The notes beneath the pieces are model-generated. The model ran no database searches, was not told the DNA's origin, and saw nothing but the letters and a program-made list of their open reading frames with translations. This document shows positions 1-8,763 of a DNA stretch of 64,000 bases, one piece after another. Source of the stretch: Paracoccus sp. (in: a-proteobacteria) (GTDB lineage Bacteria > Pseudomonadota > Alphaproteobacteria > Rhodobacterales > Rhodobacteraceae); assembly GCA_030538705.1 (NCBI GenBank), contig JAUNTL010000001.1, forward strand, positions 33,307-97,306, in the 5' to 3' direction. A program made the translations under genes and the position numbers. Numbering within the stretch: the first letter of the stretch is position 1; each line of letters opens with the position of its first letter.

Positions 1-580
1 GCGCCGGTCACCGCGCCAGCCGTGCAGCGAGGCGGTCACGTGCCACCGGCAAGGGTCGGGTGACATGGCCGGCCGCAAGGCGGTGGCGCGGGATTTCCTT
101 GCCCTGCTGGCATAGGACAGCACCGGACCCATGGCGGCGTCACGGCCAACCGGGCAGGCCCGACCCGTGGCGGCGTCACGGCACCGGGCACGCCGCTCGG
201 TGCGGCGAGGCGGTCACGTGCCGCTGGCAAGGGCCGGGTGACATGGCCCGCCGCAAGGCGGTGGTGCAGGATTTCCTTGCCCTGCTGGCATAGGACAGCA
301 CCGGACTCGGGGCGGCGTCACGGCCAACCGGGCAGGCCCGACCCGTGGCAGCGTCACGGCACCGGGCACGCCGCTCGGTGCGGCGAGGCGGTCACGTGCC
401 ACCGGCAAGGGCCGGGTGACATGGCCGGCCGCAAGGCGGTGGCGCAGGATTTCCTTGCCCTGCTGGCATAAGGCAGCACCGGACCCGTGGCGACGTCACG
501 GCCAACCGCGCGCCGGTCAGCGTGCCAGCCGTGCGGCAAGCCGATCGCGTGCCGCTGGCAAGGGTCGGGTGACATGGCCC
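1..580. repeat. Tandem array of ~178-bp units derived from the recO 3' end
   Basis: A shared core (GGCAAGGGNCGGGTGACATGG) begins near positions 48, 226, 404 and 556, giving spacings of 178, 178 and 152 bp. The last copy is the genuine 3' end of recO; the others are diverged partial copies of its last 20-25 codons plus downstream DNA. The two longer units carry an internal duplication of a GACCCGTGGCGGCGTCACGG-like segment. The opening bases of the window resemble positions 511-550, so the array probably continues upstream. Short open frames inside it shift between copies and are not credible genes. Confidence 0.85.
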
Positions 581-1227
581 GCCGCAAGGCGGTGGTGCAG
601 GAAATGCCCGGTCAAGGCCAGTGCATGGCGCAGATCGTCATTGCTGGCTGGGCCGCCCAGCATTTCGGGCAGGCGCAACAGGCGCGGGGCATAATCCCCG
701 GCGCCGGCCTGTGTGACGGCGCGGCCCGAGACCGGGCTGACATAGGCCAGACCCGTGCGCGCGCCCGTCACGGCGCAAGATGTCAGATCCAGACCAAAGC
801 CCATTTCATCCAGCAACAGCATCTCCCACCGGACATAATCAGCCGCCCAGCCGGCACCGGCATCCATCATGTCCCACAGCGCTTCAGAGGCCTGGGCGAG
901 GCGGGGATGGGGATCGCGTTCGGGCAGTGCAAACCGCAACAGGGCCGTGGTCGCATTCAGGCCATCCAGCGCGGCGGCCCCGTTCAGCAGACCCGGGCGG
1001 GCGCGTGCCGGCTCGATGCTGAAGGTGCCAAGCTGGTCGGCCTGCCGCGCCCGCCAGACGGCCGCGACAAAGTTGCCGGGTTGCAGCATGGCGGCCCGCG
1101 TCCGTCCCGCCCCGCCCGGGACGAGACCGCCGATGCGGCCCATATCCACGGTCATCAGCTCGATCAATGCGGCGTGCTCGCCATGGGGGCGGCGCGCGAT
1201 CACCGTGCCCTCGCCACGCCACTCCAT
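517..1227 (-). CDS. recO: DNA repair protein RecO
   Basis: A 236-residue RecO, which in the RecFOR pathway loads RecA onto SSB-coated DNA and anneals strands. The N-terminus (MEWRGEGTVIARRPHGE) is the typical RecO OB-fold opening, followed by the helical domain with the conserved region around YVRWEMLLLDEMGFGLDL. The open frame extends further upstream, but the start at 1227 is preferred because it overlaps the upstream stop by one base (TGATG) and matches the family N-terminus. The last ~25 codons (HHRLAAGHVTRPLPAARDRL) are the source of the tandem array beyond the gene. Length is normal for alphaproteobacterial RecO, so the gene looks intact. Confidence 0.93.
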   Translation of the reverse strand: MEWRGEGTVIARRPHGEHAALIELMTVDMGRIGGLVPGGAGRTRAAMLQPGNFVAAVWRARQADQLGTFSIEPARARPGLLNGAAALDGLNATTALLRFALPERDPHPRLAQASEALWDMMDAGAGWAADYVRWEMLLLDEMGFGLDLTSCAVTGARTGLAYVSPVSGRAVTQAGAGDYAPRLLRLPEMLGGPASNDDLRHALALTGHFLHHRLAAGHVTRPLPAARDRLAARLAR

Positions 1228-1694
1228 CAGGCGGTAAAAGCGGCCGGCTGCGCCCCGCTGACACGGATCAGATCGGGCGGGGCGATGGAAAAGACATGGC
1301 GCGGCGTGCCGGCCGCCGCCCAGACACGCCCGAACTCCATCAGCCGCAGGTCGATGAAGGCGCGCGGCGCACGCAGATGGCCCAGAGGGGCGACGCCGCC
1401 GATGGCAAATCCCGTCGCCGCACGGATCAGCGCCGCATCGGCCTTGCACAGCGCCTCGCCCGCCAGTTCGGCCGCGCGCGCGGCGTCAACCCGGTTGCCC
1501 CCGGCTGTCAGGAACAGCAGGATATCGCCGCTTTCGTCCCCATGAAAGATGATCGACTTGGCGATCTGATCGGGCAGACAGCCGACCGCTAGCGCCGCAT
1601 CGGCAGCGGTGCGCGTGTCGCCCATCTCGCGGATCTCATCCGCCAGCCCCGCCGCTTGCAGCGCCGCACGGACCCTTGCCAAACTCCTGCTCAT
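1227..1694 (-). CDS. YbaK/EbsC-family aminoacyl-tRNA deacylase
   Basis: A 155-residue protein of the YbaK/ProX superfamily, which hydrolyses mischarged aminoacyl-tRNAs in trans. Family features are the AKSIIFHGDE strand with the conserved Lys (residues ~45-53), the LTAGGNRVD segment, the glycine-rich ATGFAIGGVAPLGH motif (~93-106) and the C-terminal FIDLRLMEF region ending in a segment that enters the active site. It is the first gene of a two-gene leftward unit with recO (one-base overlap). The tRNA and amino acid handled cannot be told from sequence. It is divergent from the small gene at 1734, so their promoters share about 40 bp. Confidence 0.88.
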   Translation of the reverse strand: MSRSLARVRAALQAAGLADEIREMGDTRTAADAALAVGCLPDQIAKSIIFHGDESGDILLFLTAGGNRVDAARAAELAGEALCKADAALIRAATGFAIGGVAPLGHLRAPRAFIDLRLMEFGRVWAAAGTPRHVFSIAPPDLIRVSGAQPAAFTA

Positions 1695-1733
1695 CGCGCA
1701 CTCCCTTCAGCAGGCGACATTAAGGAGGCCGTG

Positions 1734-2060
1734 ATGGCGCAACAAGTCTATACGCTGCTGGTGCAGGTTGGCCGCAAGGCAGGTGATGGCCTGCCCGAGG
1801 GCGCGACCGGGGCGGGGATCTTGTGCTATAGCTCGGGCCGGGATCAGGCCGAAGCGGTGCGCGAGACAGTCGCCATTCTCAAACAGGCCGATATGGCACC
1901 GCTGGATGTGACCGGATATGGCACGCTGGCCGACCGCGAGGCCGAAGGCCATGAGATCGGTCCCGAGGACCGCGCATTGATGGATCGCGCATTGGACGAG
2001 AACGCGGTGATCGTCGCCCAGATCGAACCGTTTTTCGACGATCCCGGCACCGGGTCGTAA
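1734..2060 (+). CDS. Small conserved-looking protein of unknown function
   Basis: A 108-residue soluble acidic protein that I do not recognise. The start at 1734 (MAQQVYTLLVQVGRK) is supported by a strong AAGGAGG ribosome site just upstream; the open frame extends further upstream but overlaps the divergent deacylase gene. It contains a beta-rich N-terminal half (VYTLLVQVGRK, GAGILCYSSGRD), a helix (AEAVRETVAILKQ) and an acidic C-terminal end (QIEPFFDDPG). No signal peptide, membrane segment or cysteine motif is present. Third-position G/C bias is strong, so it is probably a real gene. No functional link with its neighbours is evident. Confidence 0.75.
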   Translation: MAQQVYTLLVQVGRKAGDGLPEGATGAGILCYSSGRDQAEAVRETVAILKQADMAPLDVTGYGTLADREAEGHEIGPEDRALMDRALDENAVIVAQIEPFFDDPGTGS

Positions 2061-2166
2061 CCTGCGGCTTTCCGCCGATATCATGATCCCGGCCATGCCC
2101 GGTTTTCCTCGCATCCCGGCTGCGCTATCGTGGCCGCAGATCACCTGAATAATGGGGCAGGAGCAG

Positions 2167-3432
2167 ATGAAAACCACGATCACCAGACTGACGATCACCG
2201 CCTGCGCGGTGGCAATTCTCGCCGGCTGCGGGGTGGCGGTGTCAGGCGGCGGCGCATCTCCGGGCGGCAGCACGACGACACCCGCGCCGATCCCGGCGGC
2301 ATCGCCCGCATCCGAGGCAGGTTTGCAGAACTGGGTGCGCAACTTCCGCCCGCGCGCGCTTGCCGCCGGGATCAGCCCGCAGGTCTATGACCGCTCGATG
2401 GCGATCGCGCGCTATAACCCTGATGTGATCCGGCTGGATCGCCGTCAGGCCGAATTCTCGCGCCCGGTCTGGGAATATCTTGACAGCGCCGCCTCTGACA
2501 GCCGCACGACCAAGGGGCGCGGACTGGCACGCACGCATGCGAACCTGCTGGCGCAGATCGAATCGCGCTATGGGGTGGATCGCAATATCGTCATGGCGGT
2601 CTGGGGGATGGAATCGAATTTCGGCGCCAATCGCGGCCGCACCCAGATCATCCCGGCCCTTGCGACGCTGGCCTATGACGGGCGGCGCGGCGAAATGTTT
2701 TCCAACCAGCTGATCGCGGCGCTCAAGATCATTCAGGCCGGCGATATCGACCCGGCGCATATGCTGGGCAGCTGGGCCGGCGCGATGGGTCACACCCAGT
2801 TCATGCCGACGTCCTATCTGTCCTATGCGGTCGATTTCAACGGCGATGGCCGGCGCGACATCTGGTCCGAAGACCCGACCGATTCGCTGGCCTCGACGGC
2901 GGCGTATCTGGCGCGCTCGGGCTGGGTGCGCGGCCTGCCGGCGGTGGTCGAGGTGCGGCTGCCCGACGGGTTCAACTATGGCCAGACCGGGCGCAGCAAT
3001 ACGAAATCAGGCGCGGCATGGGCGGCGCAGGGCGTGCGCGCGGTTGACGGCCGCACCCTGCCCGCCGGCGGCATCATCGCGCCCACCGGGCGCCAGGGTC
3101 CGGCATTCCTCGTGACGCGCAACTTCATGGCGATCCGGGCCTATAACGCCTCGGACAATTATGCGCTTGGTGTGGCGATGCTGGGCAACCGCATCGCCGG
3201 CGGCCCGGGCATTGTCGGCGCCTTTCCGCGCGGCGCCGGCGCACTGAGCCATAACGAAAAGGAAGAGGTGCAGCGCCTGCTCAACCGTCTGGGCTATAAC
3301 GTCGGCGAACCCGATGGCGCGATTGGCGAAAACACGATCAACGGCATCAAGGCGTTCCAGCGCCGCATCGGGGTCGAACAGGACGGCTATGCCAATGCCG
3401 CCCTGCTGGCCCGTTTGCGCACGGCACGCTGA
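2167..3432 (+). CDS. Lytic murein transglycosylase, MltB type, lipoprotein
   Basis: A 421-residue peptidoglycan lytic transglycosylase that cleaves the MurNAc-GlcNAc bond and forms 1,6-anhydro-MurNAc. It has a lipoprotein signal peptide with lipobox LAGC at residues ~18-21, so it should be anchored on the periplasmic side of a membrane. The catalytic Glu lies in AVWGMESNFGANRG, followed by GAMGHTQFMPTSYL and the DFNGDGRRDIW segment of the MltB fold. A C-terminal peptidoglycan-binding domain (EEVQRLLNRLGYNVGEPDG) ends the protein. The start at 2167 gives a proper signal peptide; an in-frame ATG at 2152 adds five residues and is less likely. Confidence 0.92.
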   Translation: MKTTITRLTITACAVAILAGCGVAVSGGGASPGGSTTTPAPIPAASPASEAGLQNWVRNFRPRALAAGISPQVYDRSMAIARYNPDVIRLDRRQAEFSRPVWEYLDSAASDSRTTKGRGLARTHANLLAQIESRYGVDRNIVMAVWGMESNFGANRGRTQIIPALATLAYDGRRGEMFSNQLIAALKIIQAGDIDPAHMLGSWAGAMGHTQFMPTSYLSYAVDFNGDGRRDIWSEDPTDSLASTAAYLARSGWVRGLPAVVEVRLPDGFNYGQTGRSNTKSGAAWAAQGVRAVDGRTLPAGGIIAPTGRQGPAFLVTRNFMAIRAYNASDNYALGVAMLGNRIAGGPGIVGAFPRGAGALSHNEKEEVQRLLNRLGYNVGEPDGAIGENTINGIKAFQRRIGVEQDGYANAALLARLRTAR

Positions 3433-3936
3433 TCTTGCCCGGCGAGGGGTAAGGGAACGCTGAACATCTTTGGCTTTGGCCGGCGCAAGACCGCAACGCC
3501 CCCCTCGCCGGACGCGGCCCGCTTTTGCCGTGCCTCTGGCACAAAGCGCCGCCCTGCACCATTCCACCGGTGCCGCCAGAAATGGCGGGCCGGGGCAGCA
3601 GCACCTGCCCGCTTTGTGCCGCGCGCTATGACATCGCGCCAGATGCCGCAACGCGCGGGCGCGATACCTGCCGCAATACGGCATTCAGTGGAAAAATTAC
3701 GCGCGCATGGTCACGGCGCGCCGGCCCGGCCAGGTTGCGCAGGCACCGGACGGGCATGACCGGCAATAGAGGGGGCCGCGCGACCGGGTGGCGCGCATGT
3801 CACCGCGCCCGGACAGCCGATGAGGCCATTTTCCGGCCGAACTCCCGGCGCGGGCGAGCCGGGGCAAAAGGGTCGCGCGCCCTTTCCGCCGCGACGTGGA
3901 GATCATGGGCGCACCGTCTGGACCGCCATTTCCGCA
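3433..3936. other. Convergent intergenic region with two long inverted repeats
   Basis: About 500 bases lie between the 3' ends of the transglycosylase and the FMN dehydrogenase genes. Two perfect 11-bp inverted repeats are visible: CCGGCGAGGGG at 3439-3449 with its complement at 3501-3511, and GGCACAAAGCG at 3538-3548 with its complement at 3610-3620. The first could serve as a bidirectional terminator or form a long hairpin. An open frame here contains CPLCAARYDIAP, which hints at a zinc ribbon, but the second Cys pair is incomplete. I see no convincing gene. Confidence 0.5.
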
Positions 3937-5106
3937 TCACACTACCCCCGGCCCGATCACGACATCCGCGCCGCGCTCTCTCAACTCGCTGACCGAGGAC
4001 AGGCCCATCAGGCTGAGCGTCACCCCGATTTCGCGGCGCAAAAGCTCGATCAGATGACGCGCGCCGGCCTCGCCGGCGGCGGCAACGGCCCAGGCAAAGG
4101 GCCGGCCCAACAGCACGAAATCCGCACCGAGCGCCAATGCCTTGACGATATCGGTCCCGCGCCGGAAACCGCCATCGACATAAAGCAGCCGGTCGGGGCC
4201 AAGTGCCGCACGCACGGCCGCAATCTGTCCTACGGTCGAAACTCCGTGATCCAGCTGACGTCCGCCATGGTTTGAAATGACGATCCCGTCGGCACCGGCC
4301 GCGGCCGCGCGTGCCGCATCCTCGGGGTCGGATATCCCCTTGATGATGATCTCGCCGTCCCATTGGTCGCGCAGCCACGCCACGCTGTCCCATGTCAGGT
4401 TCTTTTCCAGCCGCCCGGCAAGACGCCCGGCCTGCGCCAGCGCGCCGCGCCCGAACTCGGGGCGGTCGCGCACCAGTTCGACCTCGGGAAAGCCGCCGCG
4501 CAGCAGTTCCAGCGACCAGAACGGCGCGCGCATGAACTGCCACAAAAGCGGCAGTGTAATCCGGTCGGTGCTGCGAAATCCGTTACGGACATCGCGCTCG
4601 CGCACCGAGGTGATGGCAGTATCCACGGTCAGGAAAATGCGCCGCACACCGGTTTCGCGGCATGCCTCCAGATGGGCGGCGTTCACGCCCGGATCTGTAT
4701 CCAGATACAGCTGAAAGTCAGGCGCGACGCCTGTTGCGCGCGCGATGGTCGCCAGCCCGTTGATCGAAAAGGTCGACAGCACAAAAGGCACGCCGGCCGC
4801 CGCCGCCGCCCGCGCGACAGAGATATCCCCGTCGCGGCGATAGAGGCCCATGAACCCGACCGGCGCCGGCCCGAAAGGCAGTTCTGCGCGCGCCCCGCCC
4901 AGATCTACCCCCAGATCCGGCGTGGCCGCCAGCGGGACCAGAACACGCTGACGCAGCGCGTAGCGGTCGAACCCCTCGCGGTTGGCGCGCATCGTCGCCT
5001 CGTCAAAGGCGCCGCCGTCGATGTAATCGGCAAATATGCGCGGCAACCTGCGCCGCGCCGCGCGGGCAAAATCCCCGACATTCAGAAAGCGGCGCTCAAG
5101 GCTCAT
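3937..5106 (-). CDS. FMN-dependent alpha-hydroxyacid dehydrogenase
   Basis: A 389-residue (S)-2-hydroxyacid dehydrogenase/oxidase family TIM-barrel flavoprotein (LldD, mandelate dehydrogenase and glycolate oxidase relatives), which oxidises a 2-hydroxyacid to a 2-ketoacid. Visible motifs are the N-terminal FADYIDGGAFDE, the FMN-contact strands (LPFGPAPVGFMGL; DFQLYLDTD), IIIKGISDPEDA with the catalytic-face Lys, the signature SNHGGRQLDH with the catalytic His, and DGGFRRGTDIVKALALGADFVLLGRPF. It is the last gene of the leftward operon that starts at 13349, one base from the kinase stop. The substrate is unknown; by position it should oxidise a hydroxyacid made by the preceding dehydrogenases. 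Confidence 0.9.
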   Translation of the reverse strand: MSLERRFLNVGDFARAARRRLPRIFADYIDGGAFDEATMRANREGFDRYALRQRVLVPLAATPDLGVDLGGARAELPFGPAPVGFMGLYRRDGDISVARAAAAAGVPFVLSTFSINGLATIARATGVAPDFQLYLDTDPGVNAAHLEACRETGVRRIFLTVDTAITSVRERDVRNGFRSTDRITLPLLWQFMRAPFWSLELLRGGFPEVELVRDRPEFGRGALAQAGRLAGRLEKNLTWDSVAWLRDQWDGEIIIKGISDPEDAARAAAAGADGIVISNHGGRQLDHGVSTVGQIAAVRAALGPDRLLYVDGGFRRGTDIVKALALGADFVLLGRPFAWAVAAAGEAGARHLIELLRREIGVTLSLMGLSSVSELRERGADVVIGPGVV

Positions 5107-5107
5107 C

Positions 5108-6424
5108 TCATTCCTCCGGGCGGATCAGGTCGAAAAAACGGCTGAAGATGTCAGCGCCCGCGACCGGCGCCGATCCTGCCGCCAGCGCCACCGCCAGCCC
5201 GACCGCCGATGAGACCGGATTGTGCCGCCCGGCCCCGGCACGCAGGTTCATCACCAGTGTCGGCGACAGAAACAGCCCGATGCGGATCACATCCTCCCAG
5301 TCAGGGGGCAGCATGCCGCGCGCCGACAGATGGGCCAGCCAGGGGCGCCAGAAATGCCGCGCCTTGACCTCCATCAGCGCCTCGCGCAGCGGGCCGGGCG
5401 ACCAGTCGGTGTCGATGATCAGCCGCCCGTCGCGCAGCGCGGCCGAGGCCGTGAAACGCCGCAGCGCGAGGTCGGGATGATACAGCCAGAACGGATGGGC
5501 AAAGATATTGTGAAAGGTCGGTTTGATCTCGGCCAGCAGTGCCGGCACCCCGTCCCCGGCAAATGCCGGATCAAAGAATGCCAGCCGGTCGGGCAGGCCA
5601 TCACCCCCGCGCCGATACCAGACATTCGCGTTATGGGCATCGCCATGCCCCGTGATCCCGCCCGCATCGGCTAGATTGCGCGGCGCATAGCGGCCATGGG
5701 CCAGATCGAACATGTCCAGCAATGAGCGGGCGTGTTCAGCCCCGTTGATGACCGGCCGCGCCATGGCGATGTCGTTCCAGTTCAGCACGACCCCGCCGGG
5801 AAAGGCAAAGTCCTGCCCGGCGTAAAAGGCCGCCAGCCGCCCACCCGGATAGTGCCCCCCCGGCAGATCGACAAGCCGATGGTGAAACAGCCGGTGGACC
5901 GGCTCGGCCGCGGCCTCGTCGGGGGTGACGGGTCTCAGCGTCGCACAGGCCACGGCAAGGATATGGTCGTTCAGATCGGCCTCGGCCCGCAGCGCGCGGG
6001 CGGCGGCCTGATCGTCATGATCCTGATCAAGCGCGAAAAGCACATCCGAAAGACGCGGATCGTCGCGCCGGTCATAGATCAGCAGCTGTTCGCCCGGCAG
6101 GGCCGAGATATGAACAGGCTGATCCACCGGCAGACCGGCGCGGCTGAGAATATCGGCGCGGTAATATTCGCCGCCCATCGCCTCTTCGCCCTCTTCCTGA
6201 TGGAACTTGAAGAAATATTCCCGCCCCGCCGAGGTAAAGAACCCGTTGAGAGAGTTCAGCGAATACTGATCATGGTTGATGCGCAGATCCGCGACCGGAA
6301 TTGAGAAAAGATCCCTGATCAATGCGGTCAGCAACCTGCCGGCCGCCTGCGGGTCGTGGCGGGCGACGGCGCGGATCTCGGCCGTGCGCGAGGGTATGGC
6401 CGGGGATGAGGGGGGCGCGCTCAT
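5108..6424 (-). CDS. APH-fold small-molecule kinase
   Basis: A 438-residue protein of the aminoglycoside-phosphotransferase/choline-kinase fold. The catalytic loop HGDAHNAN (residues 260-267) carries the catalytic Asp, metal-binding Asn and His, and FFDP (283-286) is the metal-binding Asp motif. YFFKFHQEE near residue 70 supplies the ATP-contacting Lys and Glu. It sits between an alcohol dehydrogenase (4-base overlap) and the FMN dehydrogenase (one-base gap), so it is co-translated with catabolic genes. A role in phosphorylating a small alcohol or amino-alcohol substrate is more likely than antibiotic resistance. It is longer than typical APH proteins (~270 residues), with an extended C-terminal helical part. 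Confidence 0.8.
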   Translation of the reverse strand: MSAPPSSPAIPSRTAEIRAVARHDPQAAGRLLTALIRDLFSIPVADLRINHDQYSLNSLNGFFTSAGREYFFKFHQEEGEEAMGGEYYRADILSRAGLPVDQPVHISALPGEQLLIYDRRDDPRLSDVLFALDQDHDDQAAARALRAEADLNDHILAVACATLRPVTPDEAAAEPVHRLFHHRLVDLPGGHYPGGRLAAFYAGQDFAFPGGVVLNWNDIAMARPVINGAEHARSLLDMFDLAHGRYAPRNLADAGGITGHGDAHNANVWYRRGGDGLPDRLAFFDPAFAGDGVPALLAEIKPTFHNIFAHPFWLYHPDLALRRFTASAALRDGRLIIDTDWSPGPLREALMEVKARHFWRPWLAHLSARGMLPPDWEDVIRIGLFLSPTLVMNLRAGAGRHNPVSSAVGLAVALAAGSAPVAGADIFSRFFDLIRPEE

Positions 6425-7413
6425 CTTTGGCAGTCGATCAATGTCTTGATGCCGGGGGCCTGTCCGGCGATCAGCGCCTCATAGGCGGCCGGCACCTCAC
6501 CCAGCCCGACCGGCCCGGCGATCAGCGCATCAAGCTGCGGCGCCAGTTCTGCCAGCAACGCGCCCGCAGCCGGCAGCTCATCCGCAAAGGCATGAACGCC
6601 AAGGATGGTGATCTCGCGTCCGACCTCCTCCAGCGGGTCAATCGCCGCACCCGGCCGCCCGATCCCGACAAGCGCCAGCCGCCCCGCGCCCGCGATCCGC
6701 GCCACCAGCAGGGCGATGACCGCGCCCGCCCCGGTCGTGTCGATGGCATGAGCGGGCCGCATCACCTTCAGATCATCCGCGGTTATGACCCGCGCGCCGG
6801 CAATCGCCGCCACCAGCCCGGCGCGGTCGGGGTTACGCTCGATCAGTGACACCTCATGGCCGGCCCGCGCCGCCAGCAGCGCGCACAGCGCCCCGATCGG
6901 CCCGCAGCCGGCAATGACAAGCGGCGCCCCGGCGGGCATATCCAGCCTGTTCATCGCATGGAGCGCGACCGCCAGAGGCTCGGCCATGGCCAGATGGCGC
7001 GGTGCCACACCCTCAGGCGCGGGCAGGACATTGCGCGCAGGCAGCACCACCGCCCGGGCAAAGCCGCCATCCATGACCTCGCCCAGAAAACCAAGGCTTT
7101 CGCAGACCTGCCCCAGCCCCCCGGCGCAGGCCGCACAATGCCCGCACATATGACGGCTGTCGACGATCACCGCGTCACCCGCGCGGACATGGCTGACGCC
7201 CGTGCCGGTCCGGGTCACGATCCCGGTGAACTCATGCCCGGCGACCGAGGGCGCGCGCGTGATCCACGCACCGGTCGCAAAATTATGCAGGTCCGATCCG
7301 CAGATCCCCGCCATGGTGACATCGAGCATCACCTCATCCGGGCGCGGCGGGGCCGGCGCGGGCACCTCTTCGACGCGCAGATCGCGCACCCCGTGCAGAC
7401 GGACGGCCCGCAT
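6421..7413 (-). CDS. Zinc-dependent alcohol dehydrogenase (MDR, polyol type)
   Basis: A 330-residue medium-chain dehydrogenase resembling L-idonate/sorbitol/threonine dehydrogenases. The catalytic zinc site is seen in GICGSDLHNF (Cys) and GHEFTG (His-Glu), and the Rossmann motif in IAGCGPIGALCALLA. The structural zinc region HMCGHCAACAGGLGQVC has the four-Cys arrangement. NAD is expected because a basic residue does not directly follow the acidic LIERN end of strand 2. It lies between the HisD-like dehydrogenase and the kinase with a short gap and a 4-base overlap. It probably oxidises a secondary alcohol of the imported compound; specificity cannot be read. Confidence 0.88.
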   Translation of the reverse strand: MRAVRLHGVRDLRVEEVPAPAPPRPDEVMLDVTMAGICGSDLHNFATGAWITRAPSVAGHEFTGIVTRTGTGVSHVRAGDAVIVDSRHMCGHCAACAGGLGQVCESLGFLGEVMDGGFARAVVLPARNVLPAPEGVAPRHLAMAEPLAVALHAMNRLDMPAGAPLVIAGCGPIGALCALLAARAGHEVSLIERNPDRAGLVAAIAGARVITADDLKVMRPAHAIDTTGAGAVIALLVARIAGAGRLALVGIGRPGAAIDPLEEVGREITILGVHAFADELPAAGALLAELAPQLDALIAGPVGLGEVPAAYEALIAGQAPGIKTLIDCQR

Positions 7414-7417
7414 GGCC

Positions 7418-8743
7418 CTATCCTTTCAGAAATTCCTGCCGCAGCGGGCCGACCGCATTGGCATGAGAGGAAAACCCTTCGTAATCCGCCAGAATTTTTG
7501 CCGATGCCGCCATCTCGGGATAGCCCTTCGGCGTCACATAACCAATCGAAGAGCGGCGCATGAAATCCCCGACGCAAAGCGGACCCCAGCTGTTCGCCCC
7601 CTTTGACGTCGGCAGAACCGCATTCGGCCCAAGCGCAAAATTCGCGATGGATACCGGCGTATGGGTGCCCAGCAGGATCTCGGCCGCCTCGGTGATCTCG
7701 CCCAGATATTCAAAGGGGCGTTCCGACATGATTTCAAGATGTTCGGGCGCGTATTCATTCACAAAGGCACAGGCATCGGCCATGTCGCGCGCCAGAACGA
7801 TCCCGCCTGACGGCCCGGACAGAACCGCGCGCGAAAACCCGGCCCGCTGCGGCGTCATCTGCGCCCACAGATCAGGCAGCGCGGCCCGCGCCTCTTCGGC
7901 CACCCGCCACGATGAGGTGACCAGCCAGGCCGAACTGTCCGGCCCGTGTTCAGCCTCGATCAGCAGATCGAGCGCCGCCAGCCGGCCCGACACGGTATCA
8001 TCGGCCAGAATGACGCATTCCGAAGGACCGGCAGGCAGGCCGGGGTCGATCACCCCGGCCAGCAAGCGCTTGGCGGCGACGACCCAGGGGCTGCCCGGCC
8101 CGACGATCTTGCGCGCCCGTTTGACGGTTTCGGTGCCATAGGCCGCCGCCGCCACCGCCTGCGCCCCGCCGGCCTTGTATACCGTCTCGACCCCCGCGAT
8201 CCGCGCCGCGACCAGCGTTGCCGCGTCAACGCGCCCGTCCGGGCCGGGGGGCGTCAGAATGGCCAGATCGGGCACGCCCGCGACCACGCCGGGCACCGCC
8301 GTCATCATCGTCACCGACGGGAACGCCCCCTTGCCACGCGGCACATAAAGCGCCACCGATCCGATCGGCAGAAAGCGGTCGCCCGCGAATGCACCGGGGC
8401 GGATTTCCTTCAGCCACATGGCTTCGGGGCGCTGTTCCTCGTGAAAGCGGCGGATATTGTCGATGCCGAAACGGATCGCCCCGATAACCTCTGGGTCGAC
8501 CTCGCGGAAAGCGGCGTCGAACTCCTCGGGGGTGGCTTTCAGATTATCGCTGCGCAGACCTTCGGCACGGTCGAAATCGCGGCCGAAACGAACCAGCGCC
8601 GCATCACCCTCGGTCCGCACGGCGTCGATGATCGGCTGCACGCGGTCCAGAAAGCCGGACAGATCGGCCTCGGACCGCTGCGTCAAGGCGGCGCGTGCAT
8701 CGCGGGACATGTCATCCAGCCGGTGTATCCTGACATCGCTCAT
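7418..8743 (-). CDS. Histidinol-dehydrogenase-like NAD dehydrogenase, catabolic
   Basis: A 441-residue HisD-fold enzyme. It keeps VALYVPRGKGAFPS, AGGAQAVAAAAYGTETV, the PEHLEI catalytic Glu-His pair and a C-terminal EGFSSH His. At zinc/substrate positions it departs from biosynthetic HisD: the usual QAEH is EAEH, the GDY-SG-NHVLPT region reads ANFALGPNAVLPT, so the metal-ligand Asp is Asn and the following His is Ala. Such relatives (for example HpsN of sulfopropanediol breakdown) oxidise other alcohols to acids by two successive NAD steps. Its operon contains no histidine biosynthesis genes. The start at 8743 has an AGAGG ribosome site; an upstream ATG at 8767 is less likely. Confidence 0.85.
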   Translation of the reverse strand: MSDVRIHRLDDMSRDARAALTQRSEADLSGFLDRVQPIIDAVRTEGDAALVRFGRDFDRAEGLRSDNLKATPEEFDAAFREVDPEVIGAIRFGIDNIRRFHEEQRPEAMWLKEIRPGAFAGDRFLPIGSVALYVPRGKGAFPSVTMMTAVPGVVAGVPDLAILTPPGPDGRVDAATLVAARIAGVETVYKAGGAQAVAAAAYGTETVKRARKIVGPGSPWVVAAKRLLAGVIDPGLPAGPSECVILADDTVSGRLAALDLLIEAEHGPDSSAWLVTSSWRVAEEARAALPDLWAQMTPQRAGFSRAVLSGPSGGIVLARDMADACAFVNEYAPEHLEIMSERPFEYLGEITEAAEILLGTHTPVSIANFALGPNAVLPTSKGANSWGPLCVGDFMRRSSIGYVTPKGYPEMAASAKILADYEGFSSHANAVGPLRQEFLKG

Positions 8744-8763
8744 CTCGGCACCTCTTGCATGTG

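Noticed and set aside
1-580. Repeat array as a CRISPR locus or as small overlapping genes
   Set aside because: Units are 150-178 bp and diverged with no short identical repeats and unique spacers; the open frames shift and derive from recO DNA.
487-1545. Long plus-strand frame opposite recO and the deacylase gene
   Set aside because: It is the antisense reading of two well-supported genes and has no family features. Many similar antisense frames elsewhere arise from high GC and were dropped.
3525-3992. Zinc-ribbon protein gene in the convergent gap
   Set aside because: Only one CPLC-type pair is clear; the rest is Arg-rich without conserved pattern and it runs over the end of the FMN dehydrogenase gene.
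5108-6424. Aminoglycoside resistance kinase
   Set aside because: Much longer than APH enzymes and co-translated with catabolic dehydrogenases; only the kinase fold motifs are shared.
7418-8743. Histidine biosynthesis hisD
   Set aside because: No his genes nearby, it lies in a catabolic transport operon, and metal-site residues are altered.
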